Position numbers and translations under genes: made by a program
Shown here: one piece after another, positions 23,885 through 31,887 of the stretch
Numbering within the stretch: the stretch's first letter is position 1
Layout of the letters: every line of letters begins with the position of its first letter
Assembly: GCA_019120125.1 (NCBI GenBank)
Contig: DWVR01000039.1
Span: forward strand, 1-37,596
From: Candidatus Phocaeicola excrementigallinarum
GTDB lineage: Bacteria; Bacteroidota; Bacteroidia; Bacteroidales; Bacteroidaceae
Direction of reading: 5' to 3'
DNA: 37,596 bases
The notes under the pieces: model-generated
What the model was told of the DNA's origin: nothing
The model's database searches: none
Seen by the model: only the letters and a program-made list of their open reading frames with translations

Positions 23885-24652
23885 ATGGGAAAAATTATTG
23901 CTATCGCCAATCAGAAAGGCGGTGTTGGAAAAACCACCACCACAATCAACCTGGCTGCATCTTTAGCTACCCTCGAGAAAAAAGTGCTGGTAATTGACGC
24001 TGACCCACAGGCAAACGCCTCATCGGGCTTAGGCGTAGACCTGAAGGACATCGATTGTTCAATCTATGAGTGTCTGATCAATCAGGCTGATATCCGGGAA
24101 GCTATCTATACGACCGATATTGACGGATTGGACATCATTCCTTCTCACATTGACCTGGTAGGAGCGGAAATCGAAATGCTCAACCTGGAAAAAAGAGAAA
24201 AGATCATGCGCCACGCGCTGGAACCGATGAAAGGCGAATACGACTATATTCTGATAGACTGCTCCCCGTCATTGGGACTGATCACCATCAACGCGCTGAC
24301 AGCCGCCGATTCGGTCATCATTCCTGTGCAATGCGAATATTTCGCACTGGAAGGGATCAGCAAACTGCTGAATACAATCAAGATTATCAAGAGCAAACTG
24401 AACCCGTCACTGGAAATCGAAGGCTTCTTGCTGACAATGTTCGACTCACGCCTGAGACTGGCCAACCAAATCTATGATGAAGTGAAAAGGCACTTCCAGG
24501 AACTGGTGTTCAAGACCATCATCCAACGCAACGTGAAGTTGAGTGAGGCCCCGAGCCACGGAATACCGGCCATATTGTATGACGCAGATTCCACGGGAGC
24601 AAAGAATCATCTTGCATTGGCAAATGAAATTATAACAAGAAACAAAAAGTAA
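23885..24652 (+). CDS. parA: ParA-family chromosome partitioning ATPase (Soj)
   Basis: The 255-residue protein has the deviant Walker A motif KGGVGKTTT near residue 12, DADPQANASSGLG, and Walker B YILIDCSPSLGLITINAL. It lacks an N-terminal HTH, so it is the short chromosomal (Soj-like) type. ATP-dependent DNA binding and ParB-stimulated hydrolysis drive origin segregation. parB starts 4 nt after its stop. No palindromic TTTCACGTGAAA-type parS site was seen nearby. Confidence 0.95.
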   Translation: MGKIIAIANQKGGVGKTTTTINLAASLATLEKKVLVIDADPQANASSGLGVDLKDIDCSIYECLINQADIREAIYTTDIDGLDIIPSHIDLVGAEIEMLNLEKREKIMRHALEPMKGEYDYILIDCSPSLGLITINALTAADSVIIPVQCEYFALEGISKLLNTIKIIKSKLNPSLEIEGFLLTMFDSRLRLANQIYDEVKRHFQELVFKTIIQRNVKLSEAPSHGIPAILYDADSTGAKNHLALANEIITRNKK

Positions 24653-24656
24653 GCAA

Positions 24657-25553
24657 ATGGCAGTACAGAAGAAATATGCTTTGGGGCGTGGGCTTGACGC
24701 GCTGATCTCGAATGATGAGGTAAGGACCTCCGGGTCATCTTCCATCAACGAGATTGAACTGAGCAAGATTTCGGTCAACCCTAATCAGCCCCGACGTGAA
24801 TTCGACCCGATCGCACTACAGGAGCTGGCTGACTCCATTGCGGAAATCGGAATCATACAGCCTATCACCTTACGGCAACTGAGCGAGGACTCTTACCAGA
24901 TCATAGCCGGGGAGCGCCGTTACCGGGCATCAGCCATGGCCGGTCTGCACACGATACCGGCATATATCCGCACCGCCGATGATGAAAACATCATGGAAAT
25001 GGCGCTGATAGAGAATATCCAGCGTGAGGACCTGAATTCACTGGAAATCGCCCTGGCCTACCAGCATCTTATCGAGCAATACGGCCTGACACAAGAACGT
25101 CTGAGCGAGCGCGTAGGCAAGAAGCGCACAACGGTAGCCAACTACCTGCGCCTCTTGAAACTTCCCGCTCCTATCCAGATGGCCTTGAAGAATAAGGAAA
25201 TAGATATGGGACATGCCAGAGCGTTGCTCGCGCTCGACGATCCCAAGACACAAATCCGTATCTTCAATGAAATCATCACACAAGGATACTCTGTCAGGAA
25301 AGTGGAGGAAATGGTCAAGTCTCTGTCAGCAGGTGAGGATATTGAATCGGGAGGAAAAACCATTTCCCCAAAAGGGACAAGGCTTTCAGAAGAATATACC
25401 ATACTGCAGAATCACCTCTGCAACTTTTTCGGCACGAAAGTACAATTGTCCTGCAACCCGAAGGGAAAAGGGAAAATCAGCATTCCCTTCAACAATGAGA
25501 CTGATTTGGAACGCATAATGGAAATTCTGGATTCACTGAAAAAAACAGAATAA
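24657..25553 (+). CDS. parB: ParB/Spo0J-family centromere-binding protein
   Basis: The 298-residue protein has an N-terminal ParA-interaction segment (KYALGRGLDALIS). The CTPase/ParB core follows: SVNPNQPRREFD, LADSIAEIGIIQPITLR and GERRYRASAMAGLHTIPAYI. A helix-turn-helix follows at about 140-170 (YGLTQERLSERVGKKRTTVANYLRLLKLP) and a C-terminal dimerisation region ends the protein. It loads at parS sites and spreads as a clamp. Confidence 0.95.
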   Translation: MAVQKKYALGRGLDALISNDEVRTSGSSSINEIELSKISVNPNQPRREFDPIALQELADSIAEIGIIQPITLRQLSEDSYQIIAGERRYRASAMAGLHTIPAYIRTADDENIMEMALIENIQREDLNSLEIALAYQHLIEQYGLTQERLSERVGKKRTTVANYLRLLKLPAPIQMALKNKEIDMGHARALLALDDPKTQIRIFNEIITQGYSVRKVEEMVKSLSAGEDIESGGKTISPKGTRLSEEYTILQNHLCNFFGTKVQLSCNPKGKGKISIPFNNETDLERIMEILDSLKKTE

Positions 25554-25565
25554 ACAAAAGAGGAT

Positions 25566-26351
25566 TTGAAACGGAAAACATTCACATATATTCTGTCAGT
25601 CGTATTGTTCTGTTGTACCTCATTCCTGGGGTGCACGGACGCACACGCACAACGTGCAAAACGGCACCGGGAGGGATCCCTGACCGCTGACTCCATCCGG
25701 ATAATGAACCAACGGGACAGTCTGGCATTGGCCGACACGCTTTATTTCCAGCAGCAACAGGAATTGAAAGCACTGGAAGCACCGGTCGATACTGCTGTTC
25801 TGGCCCGGCAAAACGACTCTATCCAAGCGACAATGGGCCCCGTCAAAGAAACAAAAAGATGGATTCCCAATTCAAACAAGACGGTATGGCTGAGCCTGGT
25901 TATCCCGGGAGCCGGACAGATATACAACAGAAAATACTGGAAACTTCCTATCATATATGGCGGGTTCGTAGGTTGCGCGTATGCCTTGACATGGAACGGG
26001 CAAATGTATAAAGACTACTCACAAGCCTATCAGGACATCATGAGCAACAACCCGAACAACAACAGCTATGAACAGTTCCTTCCTCCCGGCATTGATGTCA
26101 ACGACCGGTTGGAACATTATCAGGATCTGTTCCGACGGAGAAAAGACATGTACCGCCGCCAACGTGATTTGAGCGTAATCGCGTTTATCGCCGTGTACCT
26201 GTTGTCCGTCATCGACGCTTATGTTGACGCGGAATTGTCAGACTTCGACATCAGCAAAGACCTGACCATGACATGGGAACCGACAGTGTTCAATGACGCG
26301 TTCCGTCATCGCCCGCAAGGCGTGGGATTGCAATGTAATATTAAATTTTAG
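25566..26351 (+). CDS. DUF5683-domain protein
   Basis: The 261-residue protein appears to start at a TTG codon, giving MKRKTFTYILSVVLFCCTSFLGC, a signal peptide. After a low-complexity linker, the core LVIPGAGQIYNRKYWKLPIIYGGFVGCAYALTWN is the hallmark of DUF5683 (a P-G-x-GQ-x-Y-N motif with two membrane helices), and VIAFIAVYLLSVIDAYVDAEL gives a third helix. Function unknown. It sits in a plus-strand run between parB (12-nt gap) and a lytic transglycosylase (3-nt gap), suggesting cell-wall or division-related work; that is inference. Confidence 0.8.
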   Translation: MKRKTFTYILSVVLFCCTSFLGCTDAHAQRAKRHREGSLTADSIRIMNQRDSLALADTLYFQQQQELKALEAPVDTAVLARQNDSIQATMGPVKETKRWIPNSNKTVWLSLVIPGAGQIYNRKYWKLPIIYGGFVGCAYALTWNGQMYKDYSQAYQDIMSNNPNNNSYEQFLPPGIDVNDRLEHYQDLFRRRKDMYRRQRDLSVIAFIAVYLLSVIDAYVDAELSDFDISKDLTMTWEPTVFNDAFRHRPQGVGLQCNIKF

Positions 26352-26354
26352 ACC

Positions 26355-27605
26355 ATGAAAAGACTATTGCTCAGCTTATTGACCGGCGTTACAATCGGCA
26401 CCTCTCTCCTCTCTGCCCAAGAAATAGAGAAAAGCATCACAATCACTGCCGATGGACAGAAAGAGGAAATAGACCTGCCACAAGGTATGGTTTCTACAAC
26501 CGACAGCCTCTATCTGGACTGGATCTCAAAACATTATATCAATCCGGCAGAGAACTGCACGACCAGTGAACAGAACCCGCAAGTCAGCGACTCCATCTAC
26601 ATGGACCGCCTGAAACGGATTCCGGCCATTATCGAAATGCCTTACAACAAAATCGTCAGAGAATTTATCGACATGTACGCTACCCGCCTGCGACAGAAGG
26701 TGGCATTCATGTTGAGCGCCAACAATTTCTATATGCCGATATTCGAAGAAGCGCTCGACCTGTATGACTTGCCTCTTGAACTGAAATATCTGCCGGTCAT
26801 CGAATCGGCGTTAAATCCGATGGCCACCTCCCCACAAGGAGCGACGGGATTATGGCAGTTCATGCTCCGCACCGGACAGGTCTATGGACTGAAAGTCAAT
26901 TCACTGGTAGACGAACGCCGCGACCCCATCAAATCAACGCGTGCGGCCGCCAGGTATCTGAAAGACCTGTATGACATCTATCATGACTGGAATCTGGTGC
27001 TGGCCGCCTACAATTGTGGTCCGGGAACCATCAATAAGGCAATCCGACGCGCAGGAGGAGAAACCGATTTCTGGAGCATCTATAATTATCTTCCGAAAGC
27101 TACACGAGGATATGTACCGGCATTCATCGCAGCCAATTATATCATGACATACTATTGCGAGCACTACATCAGTCCGATGGAGATGAGAATGCCGGAAAGC
27201 ACCGACACAGTCCATGTCTCCCGTCCGCTGAACCTGAATCAAGTGGCAGAGGTATGCAAGATCAATATCGATGAGCTCCGGGCCATGAATCCGGAATTCA
27301 AGAAAGACATTATCCCCGGCAACGAAAAACCTTATGCCTTGCGTCTGCCAAGCAACATGGTCAGCAAATTCATAGACAAGGAAGACAGCATATATTCTTA
27401 CAAAAGCGACGTGTATCTGACACGCCGGGCAACGGTGGACGTAAAAGGCTCTTCAACGGGAAAGCCGGTTTACCACCGCATACGGAACGGAGAGACCCTC
27501 GGAGGTATAGCAGCCAGATACGGAGTCAGTGTCAAGCAATTACGACGCCTCAATGGAATAAAGGGAAGCAATATCCGGGCAGGAAAATCACTGCGCATCC
27601 GATAG
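26355..27605 (+). CDS. Lytic murein transglycosylase with LysM (MltD-like)
   Basis: The 416-residue protein has a signal peptide (cleavage near LSAQE). An SLT domain spans about residues 135-280, with catalytic Glu150 in PVIESALNPMATSPQGATGLWQFM and the motifs LVLAAYNCGPGTINKAI and TRGYVPAFIAANYI. A LysM-like stretch is at about 295-340 and a clear LysM at 372-416 (RNGETLGGIAARYGVSVKQLRRLN). It cleaves peptidoglycan glycan strands to 1,6-anhydromuramyl ends in the periplasm. It is the MltD-like, SLT-LysM architecture. Confidence 0.92.
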   Translation: MKRLLLSLLTGVTIGTSLLSAQEIEKSITITADGQKEEIDLPQGMVSTTDSLYLDWISKHYINPAENCTTSEQNPQVSDSIYMDRLKRIPAIIEMPYNKIVREFIDMYATRLRQKVAFMLSANNFYMPIFEEALDLYDLPLELKYLPVIESALNPMATSPQGATGLWQFMLRTGQVYGLKVNSLVDERRDPIKSTRAAARYLKDLYDIYHDWNLVLAAYNCGPGTINKAIRRAGGETDFWSIYNYLPKATRGYVPAFIAANYIMTYYCEHYISPMEMRMPESTDTVHVSRPLNLNQVAEVCKINIDELRAMNPEFKKDIIPGNEKPYALRLPSNMVSKFIDKEDSIYSYKSDVYLTRRATVDVKGSSTGKPVYHRIRNGETLGGIAARYGVSVKQLRRLNGIKGSNIRAGKSLRIR

Positions 27606-27621
27606 AAAAAAAGACATTTGC

Positions 27622-27651
27622 TTGCAAGATTCGTATTTTTCCCTATTTTTG
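27622..27651 (+). promoter_or_regulatory. Promoter of the rel gene
   Basis: -33 TTG (27622-27624), 19-bp spacer, -7 TATTTTTG (27644-27651), a strong match. It places the start site near 27658 and so rules out the in-frame upstream start at 27618. Confidence 0.75.
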
Positions 27652-27680
27652 CAATATGGTTTCAAAGAAGGGAGAGAATT

Positions 27681-29957
27681 ATGACAGATGAAAAACTCAC
27701 ACAGGAACAAGCAGATGAGAAATTAATAGACGAAGCGTTTCAAGAACTGCTTGACCGATACCTGGAAAGCAGGCACAGGAAAAAAGTAGAGATAATAACC
27801 AAAGCTTTCAACTTCGCCCGACAAGCGCACAAAGGCGTACGCAGACGGTCGGGCGAACCTTATATATTGCATCCGATTGCCGTGGCGCGCATCGCATGTT
27901 GCGAAATCGGTCTGGGATCCACATCCATCTGTGCGGCACTGCTGCATGATGTGGTGGAAGACACGGACTATACCGTGGAAGACATCGAGAATCTGTTCGG
28001 ACCGAAAATCGCACAGATTGTAGACGGACTGACCAAAATATCGGGAGGAATATTCGGAGACCGCGCATCGGCACAAGCCGAGAACTTCAAGAAGCTGCTG
28101 CTTACCATGAATGATGACATCCGGGTAATCCTCATCAAGATAGCCGACCGTCTTCATAACATGCGAACACTCGGATCCATGCTTCCCAGCAAACAATACA
28201 AGATTGCGGGAGAAACCTTATACATATATGCTCCTTTAGCCAACCGTCTGGGCTTGAACCGCATCAAGACAGAATTGGAGGACCTGAGCTTCAAATACGA
28301 GCATCCGGAGACTTATCAGGAAATAGAGAACAAGCTTAAGGCCACGCAAGCCGAACGGGAAACCTTATTCGAAGAATTCACGGCTCCCATTCGCGAGCAA
28401 CTTGACAAGATGGGACTTCCCTACCATATATTGGCAAGAATCAAATCGCCTTATTCCATCTGGAACAAGATGCAGAACAAGCACATCACCTTCGAAGAAA
28501 TCTATGACATCCTTGCCGTAAGAATCATCTTCACTCCCAAAAATGAAGAAGAAGAGCTGAATGACTGCTTCAACATCTATGTGGCGATTTCCAAAATCTA
28601 CAAACCACATCCCGACCGCTTACGTGATTGGGTAAGTCATCCGAAAGCAAACGGCTACCAGGCCCTTCACGTAACCTTGATGAGCAACAAGGGACAATGG
28701 ATTGAGGTCCAGATCCGAAGCGAGCGCATGAATGATGTGGCGGAACAAGGATTCGCCGCACACTGGAAATACAAGGAAGGAGGAGGAAGTGAGGATGAAG
28801 GCGAATTGAGCAAATGGCTAAAGACCATCAAGGAAATTCTGGATGACCCGCAACCCGATGCTTTAGACTTTCTGGACACCATCAAGCTCAACCTGTTTGC
28901 ATCAGAAATATTCGTATTCACACCTAAGGGCGAAATCAAGACCATGCCGCAGAACTCTACGGCACTCGACTTCGCATTCTCCATCCATACCTTCTTGGGA
29001 AGTCATTGTATCGGCGCAAAAGTAAACCATAAACTGGTACCCTTGAGCCATAAGCTGCAAAGCGGAGACCAGGTGGAAATCCTTACTTCCAAATCACAGA
29101 AAGTGCAGCCTTCATGGATAAACTATGCGACCACGGCAAAGGCCAAAGCCAAAATCATGTCCATCCTCAAAAGGGAAAAGAAAGAGTTCCAGATGCAGGG
29201 CGAAGACATACTGAGTGATTTCTTTAAAGAAGAGGGACTGGAATACAACGATGAGAATGTACAGAAGATCTACATGCTGCATAATCTGAAATCAGCAGAT
29301 GAGCTGACTTATAAGATCGGCCAGAAAAGCATTCTACTCGGTGACGCAGAGCGGAACGTATTCAAAGACAAACCGGCTCCTACAAGCTGGAAGAAATACA
29401 TATCGTTCGCTTTCGGGAACAACAAATCCAAACAAAACAACGTATCCTCACAAAAGCCGTCACAGACACTGGACATTGACAAAAAGAAAATCGTCAAACT
29501 GACTCCAGACGACCTGCAGAAGCACTATATCATCGCCGATTGCTGCAAACCGATACCGGGAGATGACGTGCTGGGATATATCGATGACAATAACCGTATC
29601 ATTATCCACAAACGCCAATGTCCGATCGCGGCACAGCTGAAAACAAGTTTCGGGAACAGGCTGCTTGCCGTCCAATGGGAAATCGGGAAAGCCCTGAACT
29701 TCCCCGTCAATGTATACATAAAGGGTATTGATGGAATCGGAGTGCTGAACGAAGTGACACAAATCATCTCACAGCAATTGAGCGTGAACATCCACAAACT
29801 GAACATCGAATCGAACGACGGCATCTTTGAAGGACGCATCCAACTGTTCGTACACGACGTGGACGATGTGAACACCATCTGTGCCAACCTCAAGAAACTG
29901 GAACACATCAATAAAGTAACCCGTATTGAGAATTTTGATGACCAGATCACCGACTGA
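27681..29957 (+). CDS. RelA/SpoT-family (p)ppGpp synthetase/hydrolase
   Basis: The protein is 758 residues from the ATG at 27681, chosen because the promoter lies just upstream and a purine-rich GGGAGAGAA precedes it. An HD hydrolase domain has His64 (ILHPIAVAR), His89-Asp90 (ALLHDVVED) and Asp94. A nucleotidyltransferase (synthetase) domain follows near 230-370 (NGYQALHVTL, EVQIRSERMNDVAEQGFAAHWKYKE). Then TGS (IFVFTPKGEIKTMPQNSTALDFAF), a conserved-Cys region (IADCCKPIPGDDVLG) and a C-terminal ACT domain. Both catalytic halves look intact, so it is the bifunctional Rel type of the stringent response. It has its own promoter within the parAB run. Confidence 0.93.
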   Translation: MTDEKLTQEQADEKLIDEAFQELLDRYLESRHRKKVEIITKAFNFARQAHKGVRRRSGEPYILHPIAVARIACCEIGLGSTSICAALLHDVVEDTDYTVEDIENLFGPKIAQIVDGLTKISGGIFGDRASAQAENFKKLLLTMNDDIRVILIKIADRLHNMRTLGSMLPSKQYKIAGETLYIYAPLANRLGLNRIKTELEDLSFKYEHPETYQEIENKLKATQAERETLFEEFTAPIREQLDKMGLPYHILARIKSPYSIWNKMQNKHITFEEIYDILAVRIIFTPKNEEEELNDCFNIYVAISKIYKPHPDRLRDWVSHPKANGYQALHVTLMSNKGQWIEVQIRSERMNDVAEQGFAAHWKYKEGGGSEDEGELSKWLKTIKEILDDPQPDALDFLDTIKLNLFASEIFVFTPKGEIKTMPQNSTALDFAFSIHTFLGSHCIGAKVNHKLVPLSHKLQSGDQVEILTSKSQKVQPSWINYATTAKAKAKIMSILKREKKEFQMQGEDILSDFFKEEGLEYNDENVQKIYMLHNLKSADELTYKIGQKSILLGDAERNVFKDKPAPTSWKKYISFAFGNNKSKQNNVSSQKPSQTLDIDKKKIVKLTPDDLQKHYIIADCCKPIPGDDVLGYIDDNNRIIIHKRQCPIAAQLKTSFGNRLLAVQWEIGKALNFPVNVYIKGIDGIGVLNEVTQIISQQLSVNIHKLNIESNDGIFEGRIQLFVHDVDDVNTICANLKKLEHINKVTRIENFDDQITD

Positions 29958-29979
29958 CAAGTCGCTGTCAAACATAAGG

Positions 29980-30022
29980 AATGCCATCGCAGCGAAAGGG
30001 TGACACCCGCCGCGATGGCATT
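29980..30022 (+). terminator. Hairpin after rel, at the host-phage border
   Basis: An 11-bp stem AATGCCATCGC (29980-29990) / GCGATGGCATT (30012-30022) with an inner small GGGT/ACCC hairpin. It lies 22 nt after the rel stop, where a terminator is expected, but no T-run follows on the plus strand. The prophage edge lies within about 30 nt. Confidence 0.6.
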
Positions 30023-30034
30023 ACAATCGAAAAA

Positions 30035-30107
30035 ACATTTTGTTCCCGACCTCAAAACAAAATGTGAATTTGAACACAAATTAACACAAAACAAAATGTG
30101 AATTTGA
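30035..30107. repeat. Phage-end repeats, probable transposase binding sites
   Basis: A perfect 21-bp direct repeat (starts CAAAACAAAATG, ends TGAATTTGA) lies at 30053-30073 and 30087-30107, offset 34 bp. Its core AACAAAATGT also occurs inverted as ACATTTTGTT at 30035-30044. This sits between the host rel gene and the last phage gene, where a Mu-like end with several MuA-binding sites belongs. A TGTT at 30041 could be the phage terminus, as Mu-like ends begin with TG, but the exact junction and any 5-bp target duplication cannot be fixed without the other end. Confidence 0.6.
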
Positions 30108-30162
30108 GGACGTTTTTCTTCATTCCCTGCAGCATGAAGATACCACTAATTTCCGTGTACAT

Positions 30163-30198
30163 AAATCCCCGGCAGCCTGTTACAGCTGTCGGGGATTT
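30163..30198 (-). terminator. Hairpin at the end of the phage early operon
   Basis: A 13-bp stem AAATCCCCGGCAG (30163-30175) / CTGTCGGGGATTT (30186-30198), one G-T pair, 10-nt loop. It lies 9 nt past the last minus-strand phage gene and probably stops early transcription before the phage end. The T-tract is short. Confidence 0.65.
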
Positions 30199-30207
30199 CT
30201 TCTGGTT

Positions 30208-30414
30208 TCAATCGCACTGATTGGCGGACGTTTCGTGTTCTTTCAGTCGTCTCAAATGATATATCAATGCTTCATTATACTCTATCGTTCTATCTAACGA
30301 TGCCTTGTTCACCTTTCTTTTTTTCCTTGAATCGTAGGCCGTTTTCAGTATGCCTTCCGTTATTTTTATGACGGATTCCAAGGACAATATTAATCCTAAA
30401 TCTTTCATTTTCAT
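30208..30414 (-). CDS. Small phage protein, unknown function
   Basis: A 68-residue basic protein (MKMKDLGLILSLESVIKI...), predicted all-helical, with a Lys/Arg-rich middle (DSRKKRKVNKAS) and a Cys at the second-last position. I do not recognise a family. It is the terminal gene of the minus-strand phage operon and starts 4 nt after the preceding gene's stop. Confidence 0.6.
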   Translation of the reverse strand: MKMKDLGLILSLESVIKITEGILKTAYDSRKKRKVNKASLDRTIEYNEALIYHLRRLKEHETSANQCD

Positions 30415-30418
30415 AGAT

Positions 30419-30616
30419 TCAATCCGCTATTATGTACTTCTGGTCCAGCAGGGATTTGAACGCCCTGTCGCGTTCCGCCTTCGTCTTGTATTTCTCAAGT
30501 GTGGCCCAGCCTCCGTTCTCTCCGGAGCTGAACTTTATTCGCGGCTCCGGATAGTCATCCTTGCGGATGATGGTGAAGCCGGCGGCCTTCACTTTGTTCT
30601 GATCGTCTATACTCAT
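30419..30616 (-). CDS. Small phage protein, unknown function
   Basis: A 65-residue protein, MSIDDQNKVKAAGFTIIRKD..., with a pattern of two short strands (GFTIIRKDDYPEPRIKF, GWATLEKYKTK) and a final helix (ERDRAFKSLLDQ). The layout recalls small single-domain phage early proteins, but no family is recognised. It is followed 4 nt later by the 68-residue protein. Confidence 0.6.
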   Translation of the reverse strand: MSIDDQNKVKAAGFTIIRKDDYPEPRIKFSSGENGGWATLEKYKTKAERDRAFKSLLDQKYIIAD

Positions 30617-30646
30617 GGCTCTTTTATTCTATATCAATTTATAATT

Positions 30647-30802
30647 TCATATCTCAATGTACTTAAATCCGAAACAGATCCGTATCATAAAACGTTGGAA
30701 GCGGTTAATCTTTTTGTAAACGGAAATTTGAGTTCTTGTAGGCACGTGTTGCAAATATGCAACAGGCTTCTCAATGTTTATAAATTCCTGTGATTCGTTC
30801 AT
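30647..30802 (-). CDS. Small phage protein, 51 residues
   Basis: A 51-residue basic protein, MNESQEFINIEKPVAYLQHV..., ending RICFGFKYIEI. It is supported by position: its ATG lies 2 nt past the outer stop codon of the preceding gene (TGA-TT-ATG), and it fills an otherwise empty gap in a tightly packed operon. No family recognised. Confidence 0.5.
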   Translation of the reverse strand: MNESQEFINIEKPVAYLQHVPTRTQISVYKKINRFQRFMIRICFGFKYIEI

Positions 30803-30804
30803 AA

Positions 30805-31026
30805 TCAGTCAATATCTACTTCGTAATTCCAATCCATAGCGTCACGTTCCTCTATGTGGTCAGCGAGTCACTCAAGCGCTTCGAGTTCGGCTTCTGTCAG
30901 GCTTGTGTCATCCGGATCAAACTTATATTGGCTCGTCAATCCTTCGTACACGTTATCGGAAACTTCTACATTACCAAGGCCAACGGTATATGTCACCGTC
31001 ACAGTTATATTATTTATTTTCTTCAT
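30805..31026 (-). pseudogene. Small phage gene with in-frame TGA at codon 53
   Basis: From ATG at 31024-31026 the frame reads MKKINNITVTVTYTVGLG and on to ELEALE (52 residues), then TGA at 30868-30870. It continues in frame for 20 more codons (LADHIEERDAMDWNYEVDID) to a second TGA at 30805-30807, which adjoins the next start codon. The acidic, protein-like tail and the coupled junction suggest that the ancestral product had 73 residues and that a nonsense change shortened it. A shorter real gene (30868-31026) is the alternative. Confidence 0.5.
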
Positions 31027-31039
31027 ATCGTCCTTTGTT

Positions 31040-31201
31040 TTAAAATTTAATTCTGAAATCCTTGTCCCTGAGCGTGGGACGCTTGCTTATCACAAATTTG
31101 CGAAGCTCTTTCGCGCTGACCGGGAAAAGGGGGCAATACCGGTACCGCATCGTGCAGACGTACCGATCGCCCAGCATCACATCGAATGTAAGTATCTCCA
31201 T
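31040..31201 (-). CDS. Small phage protein, 53 residues
   Basis: A 53-residue basic protein beginning MEILTFDVMLGDRYVCTMRY and ending KDFRIKF, with a strand-strand-helix pattern (YVCTMRYRYCPLF, then SAKELRKFVISKRP). Its ATG overlaps the stop region of the upstream gene (31201), and its stop is 13 nt before the next start. No family recognised. Confidence 0.55.
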   Translation of the reverse strand: MEILTFDVMLGDRYVCTMRYRYCPLFPVSAKELRKFVISKRPTLRDKDFRIKF

Positions 31202-31440
31202 CAGGCTTTCAAGTCATATATGTCCACCCTCAGCTGACTCTTTAGGTCATGCATCAGATCCACCGTATCGTTGTTCTCCACGTTGAAGCAGATGCCGACC
31301 GTCTCCTTGTTCTTCTCCGAACGCTGTATGCGGAGATCGCAAGGACGGTTCCACTTTATCCACAGGTACATGAACTGGTTGATCATGCTGTAGTGGAGCG
31401 GAACCGCCACCCTGCGCGCCTTGAAAAGGCCGTTATCCAT
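31201..31440 (-). CDS. Small phage protein, 79 residues
   Basis: I place the start at ATG 31440 (MDNGLFKARRVAVPLHYSMIN), which overlaps the previous stop by 8 nt; an in-frame start 27 nt upstream is less likely. The sequence has Trp/Tyr/Met-rich strands (MINQFMYLWIKWN, VGICFNVEN) and a helical end (DLMHDLKSQLRVDIYDLKA). Function unknown. Confidence 0.55.
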   Translation of the reverse strand: MDNGLFKARRVAVPLHYSMINQFMYLWIKWNRPCDLRIQRSEKNKETVGICFNVENNDTVDLMHDLKSQLRVDIYDLKA

Positions 31441-31645
31441 CCCGCTCAGGGTTGAAGGGTTCCACACTGATGGTCGTCTCTCCCTGTACGACCACTCTTC
31501 CTGTGCCTCCGCACTGAGTGCAGGTCAGCAGTTTCGGATTTCGCTTCAATATGTCATATTTCTCGAATATGACGATCTTTCCTGTGCCCTTGCAGCTGCG
31601 GCATACACAGATCTTCTTGTGAATGTAACGTTTTTCCGTACTCAT
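31433..31645 (-). CDS. DnaJ-type zinc-finger small phage protein
   Basis: The 70-residue protein carries two CxxCxGxG repeats, CRSCKGTG (about residues 15-22) and CTQCGGTG (about 42-49), spaced as in the cysteine-rich zinc region of DnaJ. No J domain is present. It probably binds one Zn2+. A role in protein or nucleic-acid contact during early phage growth is inferred only from fold. It sits 1 nt after the next upstream gene, which is also Cys-rich. Confidence 0.7.
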   Translation of the reverse strand: MSTEKRYIHKKICVCRSCKGTGKIVIFEKYDILKRNPKLLTCTQCGGTGRVVVQGETTISVEPFNPERDG

Positions 31646-31646
31646 A

Positions 31647-31859
31647 TCATTCCTCCTTTACTTCTCTGAAAATTACGTTTGTCCTGTCATCCCGGTTCTC
31701 ACTCATACACACATAGTCGTTGTAGCACCCAAGGCCGTTCTCGAAGAAGTAACAGCCCTCGCAGGCATAGCTGCCGTCATCGTTCCTTTGCGCCGGCTCC
31801 ACCTTCAGCGTGGACTTCCGGAAGGTGAACGTGTCACCTATCTTTATCTGTTCTTCCAT
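31647..31859 (-). CDS. Small Cys-rich phage protein
   Basis: A 70-residue protein with an SH3-like start (IKIGDTFTFRKSTLKVEPA) and four Cys in the middle (ACEGCYFFENGLGCYNDYVC), which could bind a metal. The CEGCYF pattern resembles small zinc proteins often encoded in phage and mobile-element regions. Not assigned to a family by me. Confidence 0.6.
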   Translation of the reverse strand: MEEQIKIGDTFTFRKSTLKVEPAQRNDDGSYACEGCYFFENGLGCYNDYVCMSENRDDRTNVIFREVKEE

Positions 31860-31887
31860 ATTTTTTTATTATTTGATGGAAAAGAGA

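Noticed and set aside
23673-24660. parS site near parAB
   Set aside because: No palindrome of the TTTCACGTGAAA type was found by eye.
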